Counted from the stretch's first letter, positions 46,605-55,960 are shown. The stretch is DNA of 64,000 nucleotides from Gammaproteobacteria bacterium (GCA_018675635.1 JABGXU010000007.1:441366-505365), one strand, 5' to 3'. Program-made: numbers and translations. The notes: generated by a model not told the origin, from the letters alone.

Positions 46605-47879
46605 TTAGTTAGACCATACTGGTTCTCTTGCATCCTCTCCAACTATTTCTATTTCCTTTCTTATTCTACCATCATTACTCGTAGCAACAAGAATACCTTT
46701 GTGAAGTTTTTTTGAAGCATATAAGACCATTTTACTGTTTGGAGCAAAGCTTGGTGCCTCATCAAGTCTGCCATCTGTAATTATTTTCAAATATTTATCT
46801 TTTAATGAAAAAATAGCAATTCTATGGCCTTTGCCATTATTATGAACAAGGGATAAATACTTACCATCCGACGATACATTAACATCAGCATTATAACTTC
46901 CTTCAAAAGTTAATCTTTTTGCTTTCCCACTTTTTATAGATTTCGTATAAATATGTGGTTTACCGCTTCTATCAGAAGTAAAAAATATTTTATTTGTTTT
47001 AGGGTGCCATTCAGCCTCTGTATCAATTCCAATGCTATTAGTAATTCTTTTATTTGATTTAGTAAAAAAATTATATATAAATATTTCTAAATTACCCTTA
47101 ACAGATGATGTGTAAGCCATATATTTTCCATCAGGCGACCATGCAGGAGCGCTAGATGATCTATCGCCTTTTAAAAGTTTGATACGCTTACCAGTAGCTA
47201 AAGTCTGTATATAAATTTCTGGTCGATAATTTTCAAAAGACACGTAAGCAATTCTACTATTGTCTGGAGACCATGTTGGAGACATTAATTGTTTGGTAGA
47301 TTTGTAAATTGCAACTGCATTAAAACCATCTATATCTGCTACATGCAATTTATAAATTTTCTTTTTAGATATTTTTCCAGTACTTATGTATGCTATTTTT
47401 GTATCAAATACCCCTTTTATACCAGTAATGGATTCAAATACCACATTACTTATAGTGTGCGCTATTTTTCTTATATTATTATCATCTCTTAAGTTAATTT
47501 TATATGAAATCATAATATCTTTTTTTATTACGTCAAAAAGATCAAACTTTATAAACTCTTTATTATTTTCTTTATAAATTTTTGCCTTAAGAAAATAATT
47601 TGTTTCAGCTAGCGTCCACAAAGCGTATTGCGTACTTTTCTTTTTTAAATTACTTTTTACATTAGAAGAATCCAAAACATTAAAGTAACCACTACTATAT
47701 AAATCATTTTCAATTATATTTTTAATCTCTTTTGATAAAAACCTTTTAGAATCATTTTCAATAGAAATCATTATTGGCAATGTACCAATTTCAGCTCTGT
47801 TTATCCTGATTGTTAATTCTGCGAATACATTTTGATAAAATAATAATTGTATAATTATAAAAAATAATGCCTTTTTCAT
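46605..47879 (-). CDS. tolB: Tol-Pal system beta-propeller TolB
   Basis: Periplasmic TolB, 424 residues. A signal peptide (1-20, MKKALFFIIIQLLFYQNVFA) is followed by an N-terminal domain and a six-bladed propeller with repeated TWSPDNSRIAYVS, AWSPDGKYMAYTS and EWHPKTNKIFFTS blades. It starts one base after tolA. All parts present. Confidence 0.96.
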   Translation of the reverse strand: MKKALFFIIIQLLFYQNVFAELTIRINRAEIGTLPIMISIENDSKRFLSKEIKNIIENDLYSSGYFNVLDSSNVKSNLKKKSTQYALWTLAETNYFLKAKIYKENNKEFIKFDLFDVIKKDIMISYKINLRDDNNIRKIAHTISNVVFESITGIKGVFDTKIAYISTGKISKKKIYKLHVADIDGFNAVAIYKSTKQLMSPTWSPDNSRIAYVSFENYRPEIYIQTLATGKRIKLLKGDRSSSAPAWSPDGKYMAYTSSVKGNLEIFIYNFFTKSNKRITNSIGIDTEAEWHPKTNKIFFTSDRSGKPHIYTKSIKSGKAKRLTFEGSYNADVNVSSDGKYLSLVHNNGKGHRIAIFSLKDKYLKIITDGRLDEAPSFAPNSKMVLYASKKLHKGILVATSNDGRIRKEIEIVGEDAREPVWSN

Positions 47880-48656
47880 TTATTTTGGTTCCTCGAATTG
47901 CAAAACAATATTTTCAGTAAAAACCTCTACATCAGGTGCTATTGGTAATGGGCTAGATTTCCAAACAGCGTTTATTAATGAATCCTTGTACAAGGAATCA
48001 CCCATGCATGCGTGTAATTTAACATTGGTAACCTTGCCGCTTGGTAGCTGACTAAGTACTACAGTACAAATTTTATCATGTTTAGTATCATGTGGTATTA
48101 ACCAATTATTTTCAATCTTTGATTTAATAGTAAGTATATATTCAGTTTCAGCGTCATTTAATTGTGAATTTCTAATAATCTGCCGCTTAATTATCTGCTC
48201 AAGTTCTTCCAACTCACGCAATTCTTTTTCAATTTTTTTTAATTCATAACTTATAAGTTCTGATTCTTCATCTTTTTTAAGTTTTTCTAATGTCTTTTTT
48301 TTGTTTTGCGCATCAAGTTTTTTTTTGTTTTCCGCATCAAGTTTTTTTTTGTTTTCTGCTTCAAGCTTTTTTTTCTTTTTAGCCTCAAGATTTTTTTTCT
48401 TTTTAGCCTCAAGCTTTTTTTTCTTTAATGCTTTTAATTTTCTTTTTCTATCTTCTAATTTTTTTCTATTTTTTTCTAATTCTTCAATACTAATGCTTTT
48501 TAAATTTATAAACTTTGCATTTTTAATATCATTTAAATTTTTTTCATCTTGATTAAAAAGTAATGAAAAATTAAGATCAAGAAGTAAAATAATGATAAAA
48601 TGAACTATCAATACTTTTATAATTATCACAAATTTTATTTTGTTGAAATTATTCAT
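47880..48656 (-). CDS. tolA: Tol-Pal system protein TolA
   Basis: Inner-membrane protein spanning the periplasm and powered by TolQR. 258 residues: a membrane anchor (about 10-32), a long Lys/Glu/Ala/Leu helical domain (about 55-150) and a compact C-terminal TonB-like domain (about 170-258, ENNWLIPHDTKHDKICTVVL). The helical domain carries imperfect 8-9-residue repeats. The stop adjoins tolB and the start overlaps tolR by eight bases. Divergent sequence, but position and architecture are clear. Confidence 0.93.
   Translation of the reverse strand: MNNFNKIKFVIIIKVLIVHFIIILLLDLNFSLLFNQDEKNLNDIKNAKFINLKSISIEELEKNRKKLEDRKRKLKALKKKKLEAKKKKNLEAKKKKKLEAENKKKLDAENKKKLDAQNKKKTLEKLKKDEESELISYELKKIEKELRELEELEQIIKRQIIRNSQLNDAETEYILTIKSKIENNWLIPHDTKHDKICTVVLSQLPSGKVTNVKLHACMGDSLYKDSLINAVWKSSPLPIAPDVEVFTENIVLQFEEPK
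48294..48443 (-). repeat. in-gene tandem repeats encoding Lys-rich TolA helix
   Basis: About six imperfect 24-27-base repeats encode units like KKKLDAEN and AKKKKLE (TolA residues ~72-121). The DNA is T-rich on the plus strand and prone to slippage, so unit number may vary between strains. Confidence 0.75.
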
Positions 48657-49074
48657 TCACAGGTAATGTAATTAACCCAATATTTTCTACTCCACCTTTA
48701 TTTAATATTGATATTAGCTTAATTACTTTTTCGTACTCTATTTTTTTATCACCTTTTACGTAAACTTTATCTATTTTTTTATTTTTATATATAGAAATTA
48801 TTGTATCCGCTAAATCTTCCTCATTAACTTGCTCGTTAAAATTATCTTTCTGTATAACTCTTATAATGCCTTTTGAATTTATCTCTACTATTAATGGTTC
48901 CTCAAACTTACTTATATCCACATCATTTGCTTCTGTTGTTGGCAAATCAATTTCAAGACCTTGGTATAACAATGGTGTTGTTATCATAAATACTAATAGT
49001 AAAACTAACATCACATCAATATATGGAACTATATTTATTTCAGCTAATAATTTCTTATTTTTACGATATTTCAT
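48649..49074 (-). CDS. tolR: Tol-Pal system protein TolR
   Basis: ExbD/TolR-family protein of 141 residues, part of the proton-driven motor. One membrane helix (about 18-38, IVPYIDVMLVLLLVFMIT) contains the essential Asp24-like residue in PYIDVML, followed by the periplasmic domain with VYVKGDKKIEYEKV. Overlaps tolA by eight bases and follows tolQ by 23. Confidence 0.96.
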   Translation of the reverse strand: MKYRKNKKLLAEINIVPYIDVMLVLLLVFMITTPLLYQGLEIDLPTTEANDVDISKFEEPLIVEINSKGIIRVIQKDNFNEQVNEEDLADTIISIYKNKKIDKVYVKGDKKIEYEKVIKLISILNKGGVENIGLITLPVNE

Positions 49075-49097
49075 TATTTTCTATAAATTTATTAAAC

Positions 49098-49793
49098 TTA
49101 TTTTGATGGGTCATTTTCACTTTCTTCTAATGGAATATGCTTAACTTGAAGAAGTTCTGTTAGTTGTTCAGAGAAATTTGCATACCTCGATATAATTTTA
49201 TAAATATCTCCATTAAATTTGTTATAAGCTATTACAGCGGGTATAGCTGCTATTAAACCTAAAGCTGTAGCTACAAGTGCTTCTGATATGCCAGGAGCAA
49301 CCAAAGCAATTGAGGTTTGCGAGGTATGACTTAAAGATTGAAAAGAGTTCATGATTCCCCAAACAGTTCCAAGTAAACCTATATAAGGACTAACAGATGC
49401 AATAGTAGCAAGAGTTTGAAGATCACTATCCAAAAATTCCTGCTCTTTACCGATACCAACTTGCATAGCTCTAAGCGATGTTTGAGAAATAGTTTCTGGC
49501 GTAATACATTTCTTTTCGTCATGTAAATTTAAGTATTTAACCAAGCCAATACAAAATATATCTTCAATCGCGGATTTTTTTCTTTTGTCCTTGATTTGGG
49601 AGTAATAATTAACTAAATCAATTCCAGACCAAAATTTTTTATCAAACTTTATAGTTTTATTCAATTCGCTTTGTAAAAATTTATGCTTAACAAATATTAT
49701 TGTCCAGCTCCAAATAGAAAGCACAACTAAAACTACCATTACAATCTGAACTAAAAAACTAGCATTTAACGCCAAATCTAAAAAACCATTCAT
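49098..49793 (-). CDS. tolQ: Tol-Pal system protein TolQ
   Basis: ExbB/MotA-family proton channel subunit, 231 residues, with three membrane helices (about 13-33, 135-155 and 168-190). The pore motif LATIASVSPYIGLLGTVWGIMNSF and the helix GISEALVATALGLIAAIPAVIAYN are typical. The ATG overlaps the ybgC stop (ATGA). Confidence 0.96.
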   Translation of the reverse strand: MNGFLDLALNASFLVQIVMVVLVVLSIWSWTIIFVKHKFLQSELNKTIKFDKKFWSGIDLVNYYSQIKDKRKKSAIEDIFCIGLVKYLNLHDEKKCITPETISQTSLRAMQVGIGKEQEFLDSDLQTLATIASVSPYIGLLGTVWGIMNSFQSLSHTSQTSIALVAPGISEALVATALGLIAAIPAVIAYNKFNGDIYKIISRYANFSEQLTELLQVKHIPLEESENDPSK

Positions 49794-50203
49794 TCTTCCT
49801 CCCTTATCTTATCTAGAATTAACTTTGGTATAGGTTTTACTTTAGACTTACTGTCTATGCAAACAATTTTACATTTAGATTTAATTATATCAATTTTTTG
49901 GCCATTAAAAAATTTATAAATACTTTGATTAAATAGAATTGAAGCATTATTTAATGAATCTATGGTTGTTTCTACAGTTAATTTATCATCAAGACCTGAA
50001 GAATTGATATAATCCATTGAAACACTATGTACTATAAATTTTAAATCATAGTTATTTAAAATTTCAGTCTGCGATAATCCAATTTCTCGAAGTAATTCTG
50101 TTCTACACCTTTCCGTAAATTTAAAATAATTAGCATAGTATACAATGCCGCCAGAATCAGTATCTTCATAATATACTCTAATATCAATTTTTTTTGATAG
50201 CAT
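49790..50203 (-). CDS. ybgC: acyl-CoA thioesterase YbgC (hot-dog fold)
   Basis: Hot-dog-fold thioesterase that heads the tol-pal operon. 137 residues with the active-site motif YYEDTDSGGIVYYANYFKF, the catalytic Asp at about residue 17, and the helix ERCRTELLREIG. The physiological role may touch phospholipid metabolism. It ends in an ATGA overlap with tolQ and follows the Hjc-like gene by seven bases. Confidence 0.93.
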   Translation of the reverse strand: MLSKKIDIRVYYEDTDSGGIVYYANYFKFTERCRTELLREIGLSQTEILNNYDLKFIVHSVSMDYINSSGLDDKLTVETTIDSLNNASILFNQSIYKFFNGQKIDIIKSKCKIVCIDSKSKVKPIPKLILDKIREEE

Positions 50204-50210
50204 TTTTTAT

Positions 50211-50525
50211 TTAAAAATCACCTTGTATGTAATCTTCTAAAGACATTACTACTAGTATGGGTTTTCTATCTTGTTTTATAAACAGAATGTCAGCATTATC
50301 TTGTTCTTTGGCGTCATATATTAATTTAAACCCACCACCTCTACTCTTACACTCTCCAAGAAGTTCTCTTGAAGATTCATTTCTTTTTAATATTACATCC
50401 CCCTTAAATCCCTCTTGTAGTCCAGATAAAGGGACTCTTTTTGCGTCAAAAAAACCAGATTCTTTCAAAGTATTTACTACTTCTCTTTCAAAACGTTTTC
50501 CCTTATCTCTTTGCATTTTTGACAT
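50211..50525 (-). CDS. Hjc-like PD-(D/E)XK endonuclease in the ruvCAB position
   Basis: A 104-residue basic protein resembling archaeal-type Holliday junction resolvase Hjc and related small nucleases. The core starts KGKRFEREVVNTLKESGF with E13, then D43 in GFKGDVIL and E58-x-K60 in LLGECKSRGGG, the full PD-(D/E)XK set in Hjc order (E-D-ExK). A GGAG site precedes the ATG at 50525. It lies between yebC and ybgC, where many gamma/betaproteobacteria carry ruvC-ruvA-ruvB, all of which are absent here. The nuclease fold is well supported; cutting of four-way junctions is inference, and related phage proteins of unknown role exist. Confidence 0.72.
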   Translation of the reverse strand: MSKMQRDKGKRFEREVVNTLKESGFFDAKRVPLSGLQEGFKGDVILKRNESSRELLGECKSRGGGFKLIYDAKEQDNADILFIKQDRKPILVVMSLEDYIQGDF

Positions 50526-50571
50526 ATAATAGTCTCCGTTCAGATTTAAATAATAATTATTCTACTTTAAT

Positions 50572-51300
50572 TTATATATTATCTGGATATTCTGCATTTG
50601 TATAAACATTCTGAACATCATCTAACTCTTCTATAGCATCGATAAATTTTAAAAAAATTTCTGCTAACTCAGAGTCTAATTGAATTTTAGTTTCTGCATA
50701 CATTTCTAATTCAGCGCTATCAAAAATGAAATTATTGTCTTTCAGTACTTTAATAACACTTAAATAGTCTTTTGTATCTGTATGAATTTCAAGATATTTA
50801 TCCTCCTGAATTATATCTATTGCGTTATTTTCTATAGCTAAATCAATAATTTCTTCAGCTTGATTAGTTTCATAGTAAGTAATGATTCCAATATTTTTAA
50901 AAAGATACGAAACGGATCCTGAGCTCCCCATATTGCCAGAATATTTTGAAAAAGCGTGTCTGACATCTGCAACTGTTCTATTTTTATTATCAGTTACACA
51001 GTCAACTATAACGGCAATACCAGATGAACTATAACCTTCATACCTGATTTCCTCATAACTAGCACCTTCTAGATTTCCCGTCCCTCTATTTATAGCTTTT
51101 TCAACCGTGTCCTTGTTCATGTTCCCTGAAAAAGCTTTATCTAATGCCAGTCTTAGTCTTGGATTTGAGCCTGCATCACCCCCACCTTCTCTTGCTGCAA
51201 CAGTAATTTCCTTAATTAATTTTGTAAATAATTTTCCTCTTTTTGCATCTTGTCGTTTCTTTCTATGCTGTATATTTGCCCACTTACTATGACCTGCCAT
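50572..51300 (-). CDS. yebC: YebC/PmpR family regulator
   Basis: A 242-residue YebC/TACO1 family protein, reported as a DNA-binding regulator and as a translation factor at proline stretches. It begins with the invariant MAGHSKWANIQHRKKRQDAKRG and has AAREGGGDAGSNPRLRLALDKA and the family's GPGGVA-like strand. Normal length, followed by the Hjc-like gene. Confidence 0.94.
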   Translation of the reverse strand: MAGHSKWANIQHRKKRQDAKRGKLFTKLIKEITVAAREGGGDAGSNPRLRLALDKAFSGNMNKDTVEKAINRGTGNLEGASYEEIRYEGYSSSGIAVIVDCVTDNKNRTVADVRHAFSKYSGNMGSSGSVSYLFKNIGIITYYETNQAEEIIDLAIENNAIDIIQEDKYLEIHTDTKDYLSVIKVLKDNNFIFDSAELEMYAETKIQLDSELAEIFLKFIDAIEELDDVQNVYTNAEYPDNI

Positions 51301-51326
51301 ATAAATTCCTATTAGTTAATAAATTA

Positions 51327-51746
51327 TTATATTAATTCAAATATTGCCTGTCTATTAGTATAAGAAAATACTTTTTCTGCTGCTTTAACACGCGTTACCC
51401 ATTCATAAGAATCGTGTTCTGCATTATCTAATTTAATATCAACTTTATCATTTAATAATAATTTATAAACATGTTCGGTGTTATGTGTAACACCATCTTC
51501 ATATTTATGCTTCCACATTTCATAAATTTCAAAAACATATTCTTTTTTGCAATCTACTAATTCATTAGACTTAATCCCAGTTTCTTCGTAAAGCTCTCTC
51601 GCTGCAGCATCGCAAGGTTTTTCATTCTTCATTAAACTGCCAGTAACAGATTGCCATAATTCATTATTACCAGATTTTTTTAGTAGCAAAACATCTTTAT
51701 TTTTAGTGTATATAAGAATTAAAATTGATTCTGGTATTTTTTTCAT
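51327..51746 (-). CDS. nudB: dihydroneopterin triphosphate diphosphatase (Nudix)
   Basis: Nudix hydrolase of 139 residues, the NudB of folate synthesis. The Nudix box reads GSLMKNEKPCDAAARELYEETGI with all Glu residues intact (about 38-60). The start overlaps the aspS stop as ATGA; aspS-nudB-yebC is a conserved order. Dihydroneopterin triphosphate as substrate is by homology. Confidence 0.9.
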   Translation of the reverse strand: MKKIPESILILIYTKNKDVLLLKKSGNNELWQSVTGSLMKNEKPCDAAARELYEETGIKSNELVDCKKEYVFEIYEMWKHKYEDGVTHNTEHVYKLLLNDKVDIKLDNAEHDSYEWVTRVKAAEKVFSYTNRQAIFELI

Positions 51747-53518
51747 TTTTTTAAATTTTTATCAGTATAAGATAAGCCTAAGTCATTTATTTGAGACTTA
51801 TTAATACTAGCAGGAGCACCTGTTAGTGAGCATGAAGCAGTTTGAGTTTTAGGAAATGCAATAACTTCTCTAATTGAATTAGATTTTGTTAATAACATAA
51901 TGATTCTATCAAGACCAAATGCAATCCCACCATGAGGAGGACAGCCATATTTCATAGAGTCAATAAAAAAACCAAATTTATTTTTTATATCTTCGTCGCT
52001 TAGACCTAAAACTTTAAAAACAGAATTTTGAACTTCAGGATTATTTATTCTAATTGATCCGCCTCCTAACTCAGTACCATTTAAAACTAAATCATAGGAT
52101 TTTGATAATAATTTACCAGGATGTTCCTGGATATCTTTAACATTTTCGTAAATAGGCATAGTAAATGGATGGTGCATACACTTCCATTTTTTTGTATCTA
52201 TATCATGTTCAAACATTGGAAAATCTGTAATCCAAACAAATTTCCAGGAATCTTCAATAAGGTTTTTTTCTTCGGCAATCTTATTGCGTAAATTGCCAAG
52301 AATTAAATTGACAAGATTTTCTGAACCAGCACTAAAGAATATAATATCTCCATTTGATGCATTCAAAGTGGATAATATTTCTTTTATGGTAGCTGCATCT
52401 AAAAATTTTACTATTGGAGACTGTAAACCATTTTCAATATCTTTAATATCATTGCATTTTATATATGCAAGGCCCTGAGAGCCTTTAGATATTGCAAAAT
52501 CCGTATAGCTATCAATATCTTTTCTAGATAATTTTGCTTCAGAAGGAATACATAAAGCGCTAACTTTACATCCACTTTTTTTTGCTGGATTTGCAAAAAC
52601 TTTAAAATCACAATTTTCAACAGCGCTGCTAATGTTTTTTATTTCAAAAGGAATTCTCATATCAGGACTATCAGAACCAAATCTATTCATAGCATCTGAG
52701 TAGGATATTTTTTCAATAGGTAACGATATATTAAAATTTAATATTTTTTTAAATATTTCTATAAATAATTTTTCAATTAAAGAAATAATATAATCTTGAT
52801 CTCTAAAAGATATTTCAATGTCTAGTTGGGTAAATTCTGGTTGTCTGTCTGCTCTTAAATCTTCATCTCTAAAGCATTTAGCAATCTGGTAATACTTTTC
52901 ATAGCCAGACATCATGAGTAGTTGTTTGAATAATTGCGGAGATTGAGGTAATGCATAAAATAAACCTTGATTTACTCTACTGGGAACTAAATAATCCCTT
53001 GCGCCTTCTGGCGTTGCCTTAGTTAGCACAGGCGTCTCAATATCTAAAAAATCGCAATCTGATAAGAATCTTCTAATAATAGTTACAACATCATTTCTTA
53101 TTTTAAGATTATGTTGCATTTTCTTGCTTTTTAAATCATGCACACGATATTTTAATCTATTATCCTCATTGACATCATCACTAAACTGAAATGGCGGGGG
53201 ATCTGCTTTTGATAAAATAACCATATCTGTTGTTACAATCTCTACTTTCCCTGAATCAATCTTTAAATTTTCAGAACCCTTTGGACGAAGTCTAGGTTTG
53301 CCTAAAACTGAAATTATAAATTCACTTCTAACAGATTCAGCAGTTTTAAATAACTCGTTAATGTCTGGATTAACTACAACTTGAACCAATCCTTTAGCAT
53401 CTCTAAGATCAATAAAAATTACACCACCATGATCCCTTATCTTATTAACCCATCCACATACTTGGACCTCTTGACCAACAAGCGATTCATTTATTTCATT
53501 GCAGTAAAATGTTCTCAT
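51743..53518 (-). CDS. aspS: aspartyl-tRNA synthetase
   Basis: Class II synthetase of 591 residues. The N-terminal OB domain (GQEVQVCGWVNKIRDHGGVIFIDLRD) is followed by the catalytic core with motif 2 (CFRDEDLRADRQPEFTQLDIE) and motif 3 (GIAFGLDRIIMLL), and a bacterial GAD insertion. The start overlaps the MOSC stop (TAATG). Confidence 0.96.
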   Translation of the reverse strand: MRTFYCNEINESLVGQEVQVCGWVNKIRDHGGVIFIDLRDAKGLVQVVVNPDINELFKTAESVRSEFIISVLGKPRLRPKGSENLKIDSGKVEIVTTDMVILSKADPPPFQFSDDVNEDNRLKYRVHDLKSKKMQHNLKIRNDVVTIIRRFLSDCDFLDIETPVLTKATPEGARDYLVPSRVNQGLFYALPQSPQLFKQLLMMSGYEKYYQIAKCFRDEDLRADRQPEFTQLDIEISFRDQDYIISLIEKLFIEIFKKILNFNISLPIEKISYSDAMNRFGSDSPDMRIPFEIKNISSAVENCDFKVFANPAKKSGCKVSALCIPSEAKLSRKDIDSYTDFAISKGSQGLAYIKCNDIKDIENGLQSPIVKFLDAATIKEILSTLNASNGDIIFFSAGSENLVNLILGNLRNKIAEEKNLIEDSWKFVWITDFPMFEHDIDTKKWKCMHHPFTMPIYENVKDIQEHPGKLLSKSYDLVLNGTELGGGSIRINNPEVQNSVFKVLGLSDEDIKNKFGFFIDSMKYGCPPHGGIAFGLDRIIMLLTKSNSIREVIAFPKTQTASCSLTGAPASINKSQINDLGLSYTDKNLKK

Positions 53519-54000
53519 TAACTTATTTCCAAATTTAAACTATCATTAATCTTTATATTGCCAGTTTTAACAACTGTTGCAGTTATACCTCCCATACCTT
53601 GCATCGCATAAAACATATTTTTACCAAGTGAATTTTCAATTTTCTTACATGGTTTGCAGTCGCCAGTACCGTAGAATAATGCCGCACCTATGCTAAAATA
53701 TTTTCCTATAAGACTTTGAATATTATAATTTGAAATTAATAAATTTCTTTTAAAGTAATATTGAATTTTATTTATTTTATTCTCATCTTTTTCACACGAT
53801 AGCGACAAGATAACAGAGATGTGCTCTTTTTGCATTAAAGTTACTTGTCTTTTTTTGGATCTCTTGAGCGTTATTTTATCACCTTCAAGTCCAAGACCTT
53901 CTATAGCTAAAGCATGGTCTATACTTTTAATTCCACCTATTTTTTCTCTAACGCCTATCCAGTCAAGGTTTCCATAATAAATTTTAGAATCTGTACTCAT
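53518..54000 (-). CDS. MOSC domain protein
   Basis: A 160-residue MOSC-like protein (the fold used in molybdenum-cofactor sulfuration and in YiiM-type proteins). The Cys in YGTGDCKPCKKIE (around residue 115) fits the family's conserved Cys. The N-terminus (IDHALAIEGLGLEGDK) and QVTLMQKEHISVI are MOSC-like. It adjoins serS and aspS with one-base overlaps. Substrate unknown. Confidence 0.8.
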   Translation of the reverse strand: MSTDSKIYYGNLDWIGVREKIGGIKSIDHALAIEGLGLEGDKITLKRSKKRQVTLMQKEHISVILSLSCEKDENKINKIQYYFKRNLLISNYNIQSLIGKYFSIGAALFYGTGDCKPCKKIENSLGKNMFYAMQGMGGITATVVKTGNIKINDSLNLEIS

Positions 54001-55289
54001 TAATTACTTTCTATGCGTTTCATGTTATTCATATATGGTCTCAAAACATCAGGTATTTCAATTTCACCATTCTCATTCTGATAGTTTTCAATTATAGCAG
54101 CTAAGGTTCTTCCCACAGCTAAGCCTGAGCCATTTATTGTATGAATGTATTCCTTCTTTTTTGATACTTTGTTTTTGTATTTTGCATGCAATCTCCTCGC
54201 CTGAAAGTCTGTAAAATTACTACAAGAAGATATTTCTCTATATGCCTTTTGAGATGGCATCCAAACCTCAAGATCATAAGTAATAGATGCAGAAAAACCT
54301 GTATCTCCAGAGCAAAGTAACACTTTTCTATAAGGAAGCTCGAGTAAATTTAATATTTTTTCAGCATGTTTGATTAGCAAGTTTAATGATTCATCTGAAC
54401 TTTCTGGTGTTACTGCGTGAACTAGCTCCACTTTATCAAACTGATGCTGCCTAATTAACCCCTTTGTATCTTTACCATAAGATCCAGCTTCAGACCTAAA
54501 ACATGTTGATAAAGATGTGTAATAAATTGGCAATTCTTCTTCCGAAAAAATTTTATTTTGAAAAATATTTGTTAAAGGAACTTCGGCTGTCGGAATTAAG
54601 AAAAAATCTTTTTTGTTTTTAATCTCAAATAAATCATCCTTAAATTTTGGTAACTGCCCTGTACAGGTCAATGAATCATTATTAACTAATAATGGAACAT
54701 TAACTTCTGTATATTTATGAGAATTAATATGTGTGTCTACCATAAATGAGCCTAAGGCTCTATGAAGTTGAGCCAAAGAACCAAAAAGTAAACTAAAACG
54801 TGAGCCAGAAATACTGGATGCAATATCATGATCATATAAGCCCAAAGATTTTCCTACAACACTATGATCACTAAATCCTTTATTAGAAATTTTAGTTAAA
54901 TCATCATTATCAGAGTAATTAATAACAGAATTATCATCAGATGATTTACCTAACGGAACACGATCATCAAGAATATTAGGAATATTTAACATAAAATCAT
55001 AATATTTCTCTTCTGACAAAATAAGCGCATCTTGTTTATTTTTTAAAACACTATTAATATTTTCTACTTCTTTAGACAATGTGCTCGTATCTAGCTTTTT
55101 TAATTTCAAAACACCAATTTCTTTAGATAATAAATTTTTTTTATTTTGAAGTTCCTCAGTTTCACTAATAAGATTTTTTCTATCTGAATCAACTTTTAAA
55201 AAATATTCCTTATCAAGCTCATAATTTTTTTTCAGTAAGTTACTACTTACATTTTCTATATTTTGTCTCAAAAATTTTGAATCAATCAT
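54000..55289 (-). CDS. serS: seryl-tRNA synthetase
   Basis: Class II synthetase of 429 residues. The N-terminal long antiparallel coiled coil (about 28-100) binds the tRNA; the core has motif 2 (TSLSTCFRSEAGSYGKDTKGLIRQHQFDKVEL) and motif 3 (NGSGLAVGRTLAAIIENYQ). Normal length. Follows crcB by two bases. Confidence 0.96.
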   Translation of the reverse strand: MIDSKFLRQNIENVSSNLLKKNYELDKEYFLKVDSDRKNLISETEELQNKKNLLSKEIGVLKLKKLDTSTLSKEVENINSVLKNKQDALILSEEKYYDFMLNIPNILDDRVPLGKSSDDNSVINYSDNDDLTKISNKGFSDHSVVGKSLGLYDHDIASSISGSRFSLLFGSLAQLHRALGSFMVDTHINSHKYTEVNVPLLVNNDSLTCTGQLPKFKDDLFEIKNKKDFFLIPTAEVPLTNIFQNKIFSEEELPIYYTSLSTCFRSEAGSYGKDTKGLIRQHQFDKVELVHAVTPESSDESLNLLIKHAEKILNLLELPYRKVLLCSGDTGFSASITYDLEVWMPSQKAYREISSCSNFTDFQARRLHAKYKNKVSKKKEYIHTINGSGLAVGRTLAAIIENYQNENGEIEIPDVLRPYMNNMKRIESN

Positions 55290-55291
55290 TA

Positions 55292-55663
55292 TTATTTACC
55301 TAAATAGTAACCTATTAAACAAAATCCTATTGACAGAAGAACTGATGCTAAACAATAAATTGTTAACTTTAAATACATTTGATTTTCAAATAAAATTATG
55401 GACTCCCATGCGAATGTTGAAAACGTAGTAAATGCAGCAAGAAATCCAGTAACAACAAATATTTTTATATTACTAGAGATTAAAATATTATTTTGCAAAA
55501 TCCCCATAAATACTCCAAAAAAAAATGACCCTAAAATATTTATAAAAAGTATAGCAATTGGAATATCAAAAATAATAAAATTCTTTAAAAAGCTGCTAGA
55601 CAAATAATATCTACCTATTGAGCCTAAAGCTCCACCAAACGCTATTAGTGTTAATTTTAACAT
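55292..55663 (-). CDS. crcB: fluoride channel CrcB/Fluc
   Basis: Small fluoride-exporting channel of 123 residues with four membrane helices. It has GGALGSIGRYYLS at the start, the central GSFFFGVFMG and the sodium/fluoride motif GFLAAFTTFSTFAWE. crcB next to serS is common in gammaproteobacteria. Confidence 0.93.
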   Translation of the reverse strand: MLKLTLIAFGGALGSIGRYYLSSSFLKNFIIFDIPIAILFINILGSFFFGVFMGILQNNILISSNIKIFVVTGFLAAFTTFSTFAWESIILFENQMYLKLTIYCLASVLLSIGFCLIGYYLGK

Positions 55664-55668
55664 TATAC

Positions 55669-55947
55669 TTATTTAGGCTTCCATATGCCAAAAGCTTCAC
55701 CAGTTTGCGGGGTCTTCTGTTTTTCTGCTGATCTTAGGTCATCAGCTACATATCTTATAAACGAAGACAATTCATTAATTATTTCATCTCTTTGTTGATT
55801 ATTAAAATCTTCCTTCGCAACAACAAAACCAATTATAGCTGCTAAATACTGGGTGGAAACTAAATGATCAGATGATGATTCGTCATGTTCTTTTAATACA
55901 TCTAACACTTTATTTACAATTTCTGTAGATAAGCTTAAATCTGCCAT
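55669..55947 (-). CDS. unknown acidic protein, 92 aa, in the rarA position
   Basis: A 92-residue helical, acidic protein (start MADLSLSTEIVNKVLDVL, end GEAFGIWKPK) without recognised domain or membrane helix. It lies six bases from crcB and 13 from lolA, the place of rarA in many gammaproteobacteria. The frame and tight packing make it real; function unknown. Confidence 0.6.
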   Translation of the reverse strand: MADLSLSTEIVNKVLDVLKEHDESSSDHLVSTQYLAAIIGFVVAKEDFNNQQRDEIINELSSFIRYVADDLRSAEKQKTPQTGEAFGIWKPK

Positions 55948-55960
55948 AATAACTCCTTAT

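Noticed and set aside
48294..48443. Repeat block considered as CRISPR or minisatellite
   Set aside because: The units keep the TolA frame and encode its Lys-rich helix; no spacers.
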